Source: Symsagittifera roscoffensis
Lineage: Eukaryota > Xenacoelomorpha > Acoela > Convolutidae
Assembly (NCBI RefSeq): GCF_963678635.1
Contig: NC_087063.1
Span: forward strand, 23,502,701-23,566,700
Reading direction: 5' to 3'
DNA length: 64,000 bases
Position numbers and translations under genes: made by a program. A model generated the notes under the pieces. That model was not told the origin of the DNA. It was given only the letters and a program-made list of their open reading frames with translations, and searched no databases. This document shows positions 43,508 through 53,439 of this stretch, one piece after another. Numbering within the stretch: the first letter of the stretch is position 1; every line of letters starts with the position of its first letter.

Positions 43508-45505
43508 ATGAAGAGAGAGCTTGAGAGGACTCAGCGGGAGAGGAACAAGGCGAACCTCGACCGGGATCAAGCGAAGCTCGAGAGAGATCAGGCGAAACTT
43601 GAGAGGGATCAAGCGCGGAAGGAACTGGACATGTTGAGAGCTGAACAGCTACAGGCAGAAAGGGTGCGAGAGAATGCCGCGAATTGCGAGCAGCTGAAGT
43701 CGGAGCTTGAAAGGATCCAGCAACGACAATGCGAGCTCGACATGCAGAAAGGGGCTAGGCCCAAAGAGCGGGTGGTGACCGGCTCAAGACCAGAGTCACG
43801 TATGGAGGTGGATGAAGCTCCTAGGTCGAAGGGACGATTTAACCTCGATCGCGCGGCTAAAGAACATATGAACGAAGGGTTGGAAGTGTGGATACCGACT
43901 GAATCAGCGTCCTCCCTGGGTGGTCTAGAGACACAAGTAATACGCCCGTTGATGGACGTCGCGCTGCCTGTATATACACCAAGTTCGACCCCGGGTAGTA
44001 GTCAGGTGAGTGGTAGCTCGTCACGACTAAAAGAGTTGCACGAGCGGCTACAGCTAAGGAGTCGCGAGAGTCCAGCAAGAGTGGAGCTACCCTCGACGTG
44101 GGGGGAGCAACCTGTCAGGAGTGTGGTGATCTCAAGTTACAAGAAGAATACGGAAGGTAGATACCACAGGCACAATCGGATGGACTGGAGCACGGCGCAG
44201 GGAAACACAAGAGATTGCTTCTATGACGCGGCTTGGGTGGAATACCTCACGCAGCCACGTGTGCCCGAGGGGGCGGTCCACCTGATCATAGGGGACAGCT
44301 TGTTGCGGGTGCTGACCCGGATACAGTCCCATTGGCAAACGGGGATCTTGAGCTTCGCTGGAGCTGCGACGCCGCAGATGTTAGCAACACTTGAGATGCT
44401 AGGGATGGCAAGAGTATACACGGTGACTCTGATGGTCGGGACGAATGACGTGTCTAGGCGGGAAGCAAGGAAGGTGACGAGGCTGCACGACAAGGTGAGC
44501 TGCATTCTTGAGGAATTGCGGATTCAAATGGATCCGGCCATTCTTACGGTGTGCACCATCCCTTACAACATGAAAGCGGACCAACATGCAATGGAGATGA
44601 ACACAAAAGTGAGAAACCTGAACGAAATAATCAGGCAGATACACCAAAGAAGCGTCCTCCCCGTTGGGCTGTTGGACGTGGCCGAGCGAATGGAGCTATC
44701 TGCTTTCCCTGACGATGCATCCTCGGATGGGATTCACTTTGATAGGCCCAGAGGGGTGGAGTGGTTAAATGACGTCTTCCAAAGGCACATCAGCGCATTG
44801 GAGGCAGAGTTGCTAGAGACGGCACAGGTCACATTCGGACCACCCCTAAATCCACCCTTCTTCAACCCGAGGGCTTTGTCCAGTCGCTTGGGTGCGATGG
44901 CCGATTCTAGAGACAGTTCGAGGAACAGCCGGACCAAGTTGCCGGGCGCCGCGCCCATGGAGGCTGAGGAGGCAACGTCATCAACTCCTCAGGGATCAGT
45001 AATATCCTCGGTAGTGGTGGCGGAGAAGAAGAAACCGGAGAGGCCAGCGGAGACCAGCAGGTCGAAATATGTGGAGAATGTGAAGGAGCTGGATTTGGAA
45101 GACCTGGAATGCAGGCTGGAGTTAGCGAAAGCTTTGGGTCTTGAGCGGGTGTCGCACGAAGACTTGGGTAGACACCAGTGCGTGGGTTGGCTGAAGGCTC
45201 ACGAGACACATTTCTCGAGAGCGAAAATGATGGAGACGGCGGATCTGACTGGGTGTCCCACAAAATCGGTAATGGGACCTATCAACTACAGACCTCTCAA
45301 GTCATTGGGGAGTCCGGGACTCGTGGTGGAGCCTCCCAAGCACCGAACCAGCATTGCCAGGATTAGGGTGGCCACTCCAGCACAGTTGAGGGTGGTGGAC
45401 AAACTGATGGATCCGAGAGAAATGGAATTACCAGACGCCGCGTATGAAGGTACGAGATTAGCCAACGACCCCAGATACGGGAAACGCAGCTGGCCAAATC
45501 CTTAG
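43508..45505 (+). CDS. Accessory polyprotein N-terminal part: coiled coil plus SGNH/GDSL hydrolase
   Basis: A 665-codon frame from ATG 43,508. Residues about 1-85 form a charged coiled coil with three LERDQAK-type repeats. Residues about 255-440 are an SGNH hydrolase: HLIIGDSL (catalytic Ser264 in GDS), SFAGAATP (Gly block), VGTNDVSR (Asn313 in GTND), a VCTIPYN strand, and SDGIHF (Asp407, His410), so all four blocks are present in order. Such folds hydrolyse esters, often acyl or acetyl groups on lipids, glycans or peptides. The C-terminal part is a Pro/Ser-rich linker followed by a charged helix. The frame ends with TAG at 45,503-45,505, but homology to E1 and to the next segment shows that the protein originally continued; a small frameshift lies near 45,480. 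GC content (about 52%) is far above the flanking DNA. The enzyme site is intact here but degraded in E1. Confidence 0.75.
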   Translation: MKRELERTQRERNKANLDRDQAKLERDQAKLERDQARKELDMLRAEQLQAERVRENAANCEQLKSELERIQQRQCELDMQKGARPKERVVTGSRPESRMEVDEAPRSKGRFNLDRAAKEHMNEGLEVWIPTESASSLGGLETQVIRPLMDVALPVYTPSSTPGSSQVSGSSSRLKELHERLQLRSRESPARVELPSTWGEQPVRSVVISSYKKNTEGRYHRHNRMDWSTAQGNTRDCFYDAAWVEYLTQPRVPEGAVHLIIGDSLLRVLTRIQSHWQTGILSFAGAATPQMLATLEMLGMARVYTVTLMVGTNDVSRREARKVTRLHDKVSCILEELRIQMDPAILTVCTIPYNMKADQHAMEMNTKVRNLNEIIRQIHQRSVLPVGLLDVAERMELSAFPDDASSDGIHFDRPRGVEWLNDVFQRHISALEAELLETAQVTFGPPLNPPFFNPRALSSRLGAMADSRDSSRNSRTKLPGAAPMEAEEATSSTPQGSVISSVVVAEKKKPERPAETSRSKYVENVKELDLEDLECRLELAKALGLERVSHEDLGRHQCVGWLKAHETHFSRAKMMETADLTGCPTKSVMGPINYRPLKSLGSPGLVVEPPKHRTSIARIRVATPAQLRVVDKLMDPREMELPDAAYEGTRLANDPRYGKRSWPNP

Positions 45506-46590
45506 CAGTTTATGACAGGGCAGACCCAGCCGCTGCGAGGGTGGTCATCGTGGCGGGATCGGACTTTGAGGGAACGTCTCCCAAGTTATTTTGGCCGGAA
45601 ACTCTGATATATTCACTGCCGGGAGCGGAGCTAAACCAGATGTTAACCCTGGTGGTGGCAGTAAAATCGGAGATGCCTTGTGAGCCTGAGCTACTGCTGT
45701 TTGCAGGGATGAACGATCACTTGCATGCGACGGGGTTTCTTGAGCAGCTGAAGGGTGATGAACCGGCACCGAAGAAGATCTGGGAAGCCATCCAGACATT
45801 ATTTGCAGCCATGAATGAAGTACAAGAGAACGTTGCCTCACGATTTGGCTCCAAGACGAAAGTAGCGTTCACGACGTCCCCCGGGTACGCGAGCATGCCT
45901 CCCGCTCTGCAATTTGTGTATGCGATCTTGATCTTGATAGCAGAAGGGAATGGGTGGCGTATTCTGATGGCAGCTCCCAATCGGGAGCTGGAACCTACGA
46001 ACTTGAGACTTCGCAGATCAGAACTGGCGACGGCGTGGGCGGATGTGTCCCACGCGTTGAGGGGCTTCTACGAGTTGGCTGACATCCTCATCGTATTGGA
46101 CGAGGGCCTCTTGCTAGAGATATCCAACTTCGCTAGGCAACTCAAGCTCAGTCCGATTATAGGGGATGATCATCCAGTGGTGAATCACCTGACGGCCAGT
46201 CTGTGGTTTCGAAGCATGGAGTTGACCATCACAAGCTCCACCAGTAAATCTAGAGGGCCGAGCAACGAGAGGAAGAACGTGGCCGCAGCGGAGAAGCAGC
46301 TGGAGTCGATGGTGTATCGACTGACACAAGAGAGAGGCAGGTGGCCCTTCCTGACACCGAGGCTGGAGAACGCCACGGAGAAGACATGAGAATGTGCACC
46401 ACTTCTGGTGAAGCAGAACTGGGATTTTTTTGAGGAGCAGCTGGAAGTGGCCGAGAAGAGGGAAATGACGGTTGGCAGGTTCGTCACAGCAGCCAACGAA
46501 GTCACGATTGGAGGATTCTGGAGGGAGCACGCAAGGGGTGAGCTGAGGACGAGGAGGGATCACGAGATTCTTGAGTTCTTGAGTCCTTGT
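45482..46590 (+). pseudogene. Accessory polyprotein: second SGNH-like domain
   Basis: The frame is open from about 45,482 to a TGA at 46,387-46,389, then stays in the same frame to about 46,590. RVVIVAGSDFEG stands where an SGNH hydrolase has its Ser block, and LLLFAGMNDHLH is a GxND-type Asn block. A later WRILMAAPNRELEPTNL ... ALRGFYELADILIVLDEG region completes an alpha/beta fold. No clear DxxH block is visible, so it may be catalytically dead or a divergent paralogue of the first SGNH domain. E1 carries the same domain (IMIIANSDF; FAGMNDH). The part after the TGA (FVTAANEVTIGGFWREHARGE) is well kept, so the stop is probably recent. Confidence 0.6.
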
Positions 46591-46594
46591 TGGA

Positions 46595-47882
46595 GTGTAC
46601 AGCGCGAAAGAGACCATCTTTGGAGCCTTCATACAGGAAATATTGAATATGCCCATCAGTCTGTTGCTGGCACTGTACCTGGTTTACCCAAGGTACCTGT
46701 TCAATGTGGGCCCAGCATACATGTTCAGTCGGGGCGTGGACACACTCCGGATTGACGGGTACTTGGCATTGGTGCTTCTAACCCACGGGGAACTGGTGTC
46801 ATTTCACCGACTGATGAAATACGGAGAGCCTCTGTCGATGGGAAGAACACACTCAAGTATTGACAACTATTCGTATAAGTGTGCTGCCGGACTAAAGACG
46901 CTGCTGGTGCAGAACCTACTGATGCAAAACCGGCACCTGACTGGTGAAGAAAAGAGCCCGAAGACAAGAGATGAGTGGAGGAAAGTGAATGGAGGCATGC
47001 CTCTGTTGACGGACCTATGCCTGGCCATGAGATCGGACCCCATGGGGATGATCCGGGGGCTAGAGGAGGTCATAACCTGTATCTATGGAACGGCCGTCAC
47101 GTTCGCGTTTCCAGATCCTCTGGTGACAGCTTATCGATACTCAGTGACCCACGTGAGCCTCATAAGCATATTAGATGGGACGACACTCAATTGGTGTCAG
47201 CAGGAGGTGCTAAGGGCACAGATGAGCAACACGGTGCTCTTCGGAAAGGTGAAGGATCCGGAGTTGGTGATATACAGTTTCCGAGGACAACTGCAGGATG
47301 GGAGGCAAGCGCGAAGGCCCCATCGAAACCTATCCCAAGTTCTGGAACCTAAATTCCCTGACAGCAAATGGACAAGAAATCTTGAGAATTCCCGCGTGGA
47401 AGAAAAGCTTCGAGCTGGTGAAAAGGGAGCTAGAGGCGATCTTGGAGAAGGAAGTCCTGCCAGCAAGCATTCCAGAATTTCCAACCGTGAGGAGAATGAC
47501 CCTGGGGATGAACAGCTCCCTGATGGTCCCGTCCCTTTTCGCGAGAGCAGCAACCGAAGAACAGCAGAAGGAGTTCATCGACGGCTGGGATCCTCTCTTC
47601 ATCGGCTACTCTGCAGCGATTTATTTTCATACCAGCGATGCGAAAATAAATTCATGGACAACTCAAGCCAAGAAAATGAGAGGATCGATGCCCCCGAAAT
47701 TCGAGGTACGAGATGCCTTGAGAACACTTGAGCGGGCAGGTCTAGAGAACAAGTTGCCGGTGTGGGACGACGGCAGGATGATCGTGAGTGAAGGACATAT
47801 CGCACTGAAAGGAGACGAGATGGTGTTTGCCACAAGGAGATACCGGGCACCTTATGGACTAGAGCAGGTGGAAATGAGATAG
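46595..47882 (+). pseudogene. Accessory polyprotein: middle region, unrecognised
   Basis: Two overlapping frames (46,595 to about 47,320, then 47,298-47,882) separated by a frameshift near 47,310. The first contains hydrophobic helices (ISLLLALYLVYPRYLF), GYLALVLLTHGEL and a TAVTFAFPDPLVTAYRYS segment. The second contains PAWKKSFELVKRELEAIL, PEFPTVRRMTLGMNSS and PLFIGYSAAIYFHTSDAK, ending with TAG at 47,880-47,882. E1 keeps the same order (GYLGGLMILTRY; PEFPLIRRVLLG). No known family. The LLLALYLVYP helix could be a membrane segment, but it lies in a context that otherwise reads as globular. Confidence 0.6.
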
Positions 47883-50585
47883 GAGGGAAAGGAGCTGGAT
47901 GCAGCAGGCCCATTGTATGTGGCTCTGACAGAGTATAAGAAAACGGGTCCAGCGGCACCATCACCCCTATCAGTGGACACCCCTGGGGATAAAAGGAGTG
48001 GTCCCGTAGAAGATCGATTCAGGAGGATTCTTGAGAGAAGAGAAGCAGAATCGGGAGAGGAGAGCATGGATGAGACTCTCAGTGAGGCAGGAGAGGATAT
48101 GGAGGTGGGAAACACACCGGAGCAGAAGCCATCGGAGGAAGAGTTCACCACGCAAGAACTGTTGAAAGATCTGAGTGGAGAAAATTGGGCAGACACCCCC
48201 ACGCCACCTCTGACCTCATCTCCCCGCAAGGATCTAGAGTTGCCACTGACGAGCGAGAATCCCAACATGGAAATGACCTTCCTGAGTGCGGAAAGAAGGG
48301 AGAAGAACACCTTCGAGGGAAACAGGGATGCCTTCCTAGGCACTCTGGATGAGGATGCTTGGCGAAAATTCTTGAGCGATTTTAATCGAGAAGTGGACGA
48401 CGACACCATATTGGACGACTTTATGGAGGAGCTGTGGGACACAGTGGTGATATTTGGAGAGCCTGTCCTGTTGGGGACAGGCCTGGAGGAGAAAGCTAGA
48501 GGAGAGCTGCTGAGCAAGATGGTTGAGTTGAGGAAGGCATCACGAAAGACCAAGGAAGACAAATGTGAAGACAGCTCTACTCTGAAACAAAAAACTGACA
48601 ATAAAAAAAATGAACATGTAAGGGGGGATAAGGTCGGAACTAGTAATATAATTAAAAGTACTAATGTCCTTAAGGCTCGAGCAGGGGGGAGGCAAGAGTT
48701 GGAAGGGTTGGATGGAGACAAGGAAGTCGAATCAGTGATGATAACGACAACGCCCCCGAGTAAAGACGTGAGGTCTCGCAAGAGGAAGAGAGACGTGGAG
48801 GGATTGGGCAGTCCTTCAGCGGATGCGGTTTCGGAGAGGAACTTGAGAGAGACAGCCCCCATGGTTTTGGCACGATGGAAGACAGCAGCCTACAAGAGTA
48901 GCTACGAGCCAAGGAAACTGCTCGACGTAGAAAGAGAGATAGAGATCCCCACCAGCTCAACAACGGAAGAAGACTTCAAGCCTCAGAGGATAAAAATGAA
49001 GCGAGGTTCGACGAGCGGGCAGAACTGGGAAGTGGACGTCGGCAAAGAATGGGTCTCAAATGAACACCAGGCTACCGGGAAGCAAGTGACTAGCGATCCT
49101 CTTGAGAAAAATAAAACGAGGAACACCGCCCGACCGTGGTGGGTGGCCCTGGAAACATTGCAGGAATTGGAAGACTGCCTGAAGAAGCTCGACAGTGGAG
49201 TGTCACGCAAACGACGCAACTGGGCTACCCAGCAGAAGGCTGGTATCAATAAATTGGAATTGGGGAGCCAACTGAAGAGAACTTGGCAGAAATGGTTAAA
49301 AGATCATTTTGAAGAAGCGATGAGGACATCCTCATCGGCATCACCGTTGATGGCGAATCCCTTTATTAGGACCGCAGGACAACTGATGTTCGCGTGGAGC
49401 CTGTTGGGGATAGAGTTAGAGACACTGACTTCGTACGACAAGTTGAAGTTGGGAGGCAAGAATCTAGAGGTATATCGAATGCTGATGCAGCACGTTGCTA
49501 GGGACAACTCAGGCTTGAGTCTGGCAAGGAGGAAAGATGCTACCTGTTTCTTGAGATGGACAATGTCGATGATGACTGACAGTACCATCCTAGCATGTCA
49601 CCAGAGAGCAATTGGAAGCAAGACGCTGGAAAAGAGAGTCTCCACAGTCATCTTGAATGTGTACCAGAGTACTGGGATAGAAAAGGAGGATGGTTCTAGG
49701 CAATTTCTAGAGAGCCACAGGAAGTTAGATGAGATACGGAGAATCTACAACAAGAAGTTTGAGGAGAAACACGAAGTTCACCGTAACTTGGCTTCGTCAG
49801 GAGAGTACTTGAAACCCAACAAAAAGGGAGAGTACCAGTATGTGTCTGGAGTGATGGGGATGGCATACAACCCTTTCTTGGACTTAGAAGCTGGAGGTGC
49901 CCACAGAAACTATGAGGTGGAGGAGCTGCTGAAGTTCTGGACAGAGAAGATAATGGAGATAGACACTGTGGAGAGAGAGAGACCTAGCCTAGGTTTGATT
50001 CTCGAGAGAACACCGGAAGCAATAAGTGTGCCACGCTCAAGTAAAAGAGTAGAACTAAAAATGGGTAACGGGAACGGCATGTTGACCACGAATCTGGGAG
50101 TGGTGTGGAAATTGCTCAGGCCCTCCTGGTGTCCACATCCCCATGCGAGCCTGATCGAGGAAGTCAATGAGCGAGTGAGATTAACGCCGACAGAGGATGA
50201 AGATTTGGCGACCTTGAGTATAGTACATAGACTGATCCTGCCTCATGTGAAGGAGTCAAGCGAGATGACGAGTGGAACAGGGTCGGTAAAGAAGATGGAG
50301 CCGGGCATTTGTCTTGCCTCGACGTGTGGGAATAGCGAGCACACCTGCGATGGGCGATCATGCGTCAGGATACAGTCTTTCCAGAAAGAAGACCTAGTCA
50401 CCTGGTTTGAAGACATTACTGAAAAGGAGAAAAGTGAGATACAGATAGTGGCTGAGTGTAACGCGAGTACCACGGTGAATCTAGCAACAGCTCTGGGATT
50501 CTTCTCAAGAATGTGCAGTCTCCAGTCACTGGAGAGGCTAGAGTCAGAACACCACTTGGTGACCGCGTTGAGCGTGGAGTCATGA
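47883..50585 (+). CDS. Accessory polyprotein: large C-terminal region, unrecognised
   Basis: An 890-codon frame in the same frame as the preceding segment, separated from it only by the TAG at 47,880. Residues about 1-300 after the TAG are acidic and low in complexity (EEVERR-type, Ser/Glu/Pro-rich), likely a flexible linker with KRKR basic patches. A globular helical part follows (WWVALETLQELEDCLKKL, NPFIRTAGQLMFAWSLLG, LSLARRKDATCFLRWTMSMM, YQYVSGVMGMAYNPFLDL). Near the end is a Cys/His-rich stretch, CLASTCGNSEHTCDGRSC, that could bind zinc. It ends at TGA 50,583-50,585, after which the same frame goes on. Absent from E1. I do not recognise the family. Confidence 0.55.
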   Translation, partial: EGKELDAAGPLYVALTEYKKTGPAAPSPLSVDTPGDKRSGPVEDRFRRILERREAESGEESMDETLSEAGEDMEVGNTPEQKPSEEEFTTQELLKDLSGENWADTPTPPLTSSPRKDLELPLTSENPNMEMTFLSAERREKNTFEGNRDAFLGTLDEDAWRKFLSDFNREVDDDTILDDFMEELWDTVVIFGEPVLLGTGLEEKARGELLSKMVELRKASRKTKEDKCEDSSTLKQKTDNKKNEHVRGDKVGTSNIIKSTNVLKARAGGRQELEGLDGDKEVESVMITTTPPSKDVRSRKRKRDVEGLGSPSADAVSERNLRETAPMVLARWKTAAYKSSYEPRKLLDVEREIEIPTSSTTEEDFKPQRIKMKRGSTSGQNWEVDVGKEWVSNEHQATGKQVTSDPLEKNKTRNTARPWWVALETLQELEDCLKKLDSGVSRKRRNWATQQKAGINKLELGSQLKRTWQKWLKDHFEEAMRTSSSASPLMANPFIRTAGQLMFAWSLLGIELETLTSYDKLKLGGKNLEVYRMLMQHVARDNSGLSLARRKDATCFLRWTMSMMTDSTILACHQRAIGSKTLEKRVSTVILNVYQSTGIEKEDGSRQFLESHRKLDEIRRIYNKKFEEKHEVHRNLASSGEYLKPNKKGEYQYVSGVMGMAYNPFLDLEAGGAHRNYEVEELLKFWTEKIMEIDTVERERPSLGLILERTPEAISVPRSSKRVELKMGNGNGMLTTNLGVVWKLLRPSWCPHPHASLIEEVNERVRLTPTEDEDLATLSIVHRLILPHVKESSEMTSGTGSVKKMEPGICLASTCGNSEHTCDGRSCVRIQSFQKEDLVTWFEDITEKEKSEIQIVAECNASTTVNLATALGFFSRMCSLQSLERLESEHHLVTALSVES

Positions 50586-51898
50586 CCCGGAGTGTTGCAA
50601 GTGACCCAGAAACACATCAAGAGTTGGAAGGTTGGACTCGAAGCGGAGATGGGATTTCCCATGAGCGAAGCCTATGGTCTGCCTCTAAATGCGATTTCCC
50701 TAGTGGGGTCAGTGATGGCCAACCTATGTGGCAGCCACTATCCATTACACATGGCGATGGTTGAAGTGTCCAGCCAGAGGGTATTGATAGACAAAGCCTT
50801 CTCAGTGCCCAAATGTGTAAGACTGGCTCGGATGTCACATCATTCACACAAGCTGTTGAGGAAGATCCGAGGAGCAGTGCCGAAAGAACAAAGGGACGAC
50901 CTGAGTGAAATCTGGGGTGAAGAGCTTCTAGGCTTGGAGAGCGAAAATACAAGTGACCACGAGAGACAAAACGTGATTGGGAAACCCATGGTAGGTGCTC
51001 CAAACTTGGAAGAAGTCGACGTGATACACGAGAAGATGATGGAACTTGAGCCTCTCCTAGAAGCCTCGGGAGAACGCAATCTTAGGAGCAAAGACCTCAC
51101 ACACGGGGATTGTCCATGTCACTGTCTGGCGCAGACAGTGTGGTACCCAGACCACGCCAATCTCTGCCTGATCTGGGATGTGGAAGAAATCAGGTCGTTG
51201 GGATTACCCGAGCATCAACAAAAAGTGACCATCTTGGTGGTGAGCACAATGCTGGCTCTACGATGGATGGAAGAAAACATAGCAAAGTATCGGGAATCGA
51301 AGAAGCCAACAGTAGAGTCGATTCACGCGATAGATTACAGCAGGAGACTTGAGTTGTTCGAGACCGCATGCAAGGTATTCGCCATACCAATGGAAGTCAG
51401 ACACATGTGGAGCCGCTTGAGATTCTTTCCTTGGTTTCGCGCGACGTTAACATCCTGGTTATATGTGGTGACGAAGGATCACATGAGGAAACATCAAAAG
51501 GAATATCGACAATTCCAGTCCGAGATAGGACCAGATGCCTTCAAGAGACCTCTGCTGACCCATCGAAATGCGATCACGACGGGGGGGGGGGAAGAGTGGG
51601 TAGAGTATCCAGAGACAACACTAGAGCGAGGGAGTCGATACTGGAGGAGGACCTGGCGAAGAATGTAAGCCTGAGTCTTCACAATTCCTTCTGTTTGAAC
51701 CGGGAGTCGAAGGTGAAGAGCTTACCAAATCAAGCGAAGAGATTGCAAGAGCAAAGGGAGTGGATGCGATCCTATGAACAGCTGAAGGCTTGGGAGGAGA
51801 TTGTGATCAGCTCCGATGACGAAGAGGCACTATTGAAACAGATCACAGTGTCAAATATATCTGGGTCGGGTACCTCGAGGGTGAAGAACACGAGGTGA
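50586..51898 (+). pseudogene. Accessory polyprotein: C-terminal end
   Basis: Continues in frame after the TGA at 50,583 to about 51,580 (frame ends at 51,668). A ten-base G run at 51,579-51,588 shifts the frame, and the homologous reading then goes on to TGA at 51,896-51,898 with SLHNSFCLNRESKV and an acidic EIVISSDDEEALL tail. Notable is a Cys/His cluster, HGDCPCHCLAQTVWYPDHANLC (about 51,100-51,170), likely metal-binding. Otherwise helical and unrecognised. Length errors in G runs are common in sequencing, so the break may not be real. Confidence 0.5.
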
Positions 51899-52899
51899 GC
51901 CGGTGGCTCAAAAGGAAAATTCTAGAGTCTTGAGTCTTGAGAGGGAGGGGGCTCGCGGGTGAACTCGGATGAAATCTGGGTTCACGAAAAATAAATTTTA
52001 ATAAATGAGAAATTGTTATTAATATGCTAGATCTATTATATAAATCAAAATGCTGCATGACAATTTCCTGATTGAATAGGACAAAAGAAATTTTAAATTA
52101 CCGGCTTAAAAAGCGAGAATTCATAGGTGCAGGTGTGTGCAGATTTTGATTGCTGTTTAGCGATAGTGTGAAAATTTTATATGGTTGTGAATTTTGGAAG
52201 GTAGATAAACTTAAGTCTGCTGCAAACATCTGTAAATGACCACTGGCACTGTATCTTGGGTGACACTCGGGTCTCTGGGGATTCACTGACAGAGACAGCA
52301 CGCGATGAGGGCATCGATCTTGAGTCCGGGGAGTATGTGCCAGTCGGTCATATCTCGAGGTTTAACCTTGAGGGACACGAAAATGTGTAATTTTGGAGTG
52401 AAGTTTTAATTTTCAAAATTTCGAATGGAGCTTGTCATGCTCAGTTTTCTCGCACCAACTGAAAACACAAAGTGAAAAATCAGAACAACCGAATTTACAA
52501 TTGCGGGAAAATACTTAAGAAAACAGCAGGAAATTGCTATTCGCAATTTCCCGATTCAAAATAGGACACGAGTAGAGCTGTCTTATCCTGAAATAGGAGG
52601 AGAGATAATCAAAAGAAGAGAGAACAACTATTCGAAACGAACCAGAGTGAGCCTTCAATGGAAAGGTGGACAGCTTGAGCGTCCCAATGTTTCATGCAAA
52701 AACTCCAATTCTAGAGTCAGAACTTACTTCTGTTATCAAAACTGATCAGTATTAAACTTATCTAGTTATGTTATCTAATTCTCGAGTTGCTTTTCAATTC
52801 AATTACTCCCTGTGCTTCAGTACATCAACATGTGAGTCCCTAATTTAATTTTCTCGAGCGTGTTTTATGATTGTTATGTTGAGATAAGGCGAGTTTTAG
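51899..52899 (+). other. E2 3' untranslated segment
   Basis: No coding potential. A purine-rich run GAGAGGGAGGGGGCTCG (about 51,939-51,956) just after the polyprotein is a candidate polypurine tract. A second purine run lies near 52,600-52,630. Two diverged copies of a CAATTTCC(C/T)GATT...AATAGGACA block lie at about 52,061 and 52,543. Confidence 0.45.
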
Positions 52900-53439
52900 G
52901 TTGATCCATCTGAAATGGATCAAAGTTCCACTGTCCAATAAAAAGTAACTTAACGGATTGTTCCGACCCTGTTTTTAACGGCGTTCGTGTATTTTGGGTA
53001 TTTTGAGACCTAATTATGGGAACGTTCTTATTTTCTAGAGTGGGGGGATATTTTGGTAGTAGCCTTTAAGCTGTAACGGGTTCTAGTCTCATGTCGCAAG
53101 CGAACCGAATTGGCTCCGACCGTTCCTGAGGTAGAAAAACACAAGAGATAGTGTCCCTGACTTTTTTTCTTAAGCCTCATATGTGACTGAAGTAGGCGTC
53201 TGTTACAGTTTTTTTTGTCGACCCGATGTTAGAAGGACCACCAAAAGAACTGGCTTTGGCAGAGACGGTGAAAAGCATTTAGAGCTGTGTTTAGACGCTA
53301 GCCAGTCGTTTTAGAACCTAGCTTTCTTTTCCGTCGATATGTACTTCCGGGCGAATGTTACAATAACCACTAAGGCCTCTAATGTTGTTTTTGTGCTGCG
53401 ACGGAAGGTTCCGCTGTGCCAATCCAGGGGAATGGAACA

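Noticed and set aside
43508-45505. SGNH protein as a host or bacterial esterase gene, possibly horizontally acquired
   Set aside because: It is collinear with retroelement genes in two copies on opposite strands and shares breakpoints and LTR context, so it belongs to the element.
47852-48862. 336-codon Ser/Leu-rich minus-strand frame
   Set aside because: Antisense shadow of the acidic linker of the accessory polyprotein; Ser/Leu/Pro composition is the reverse complement of Glu/Lys/Arg codons.
43508-51898. Accessory polyprotein as a retroviral envelope
   Set aside because: No signal peptide, no furin-like site, no fusion peptide or C-terminal transmembrane anchor; hydrolase and Cys/His modules instead.
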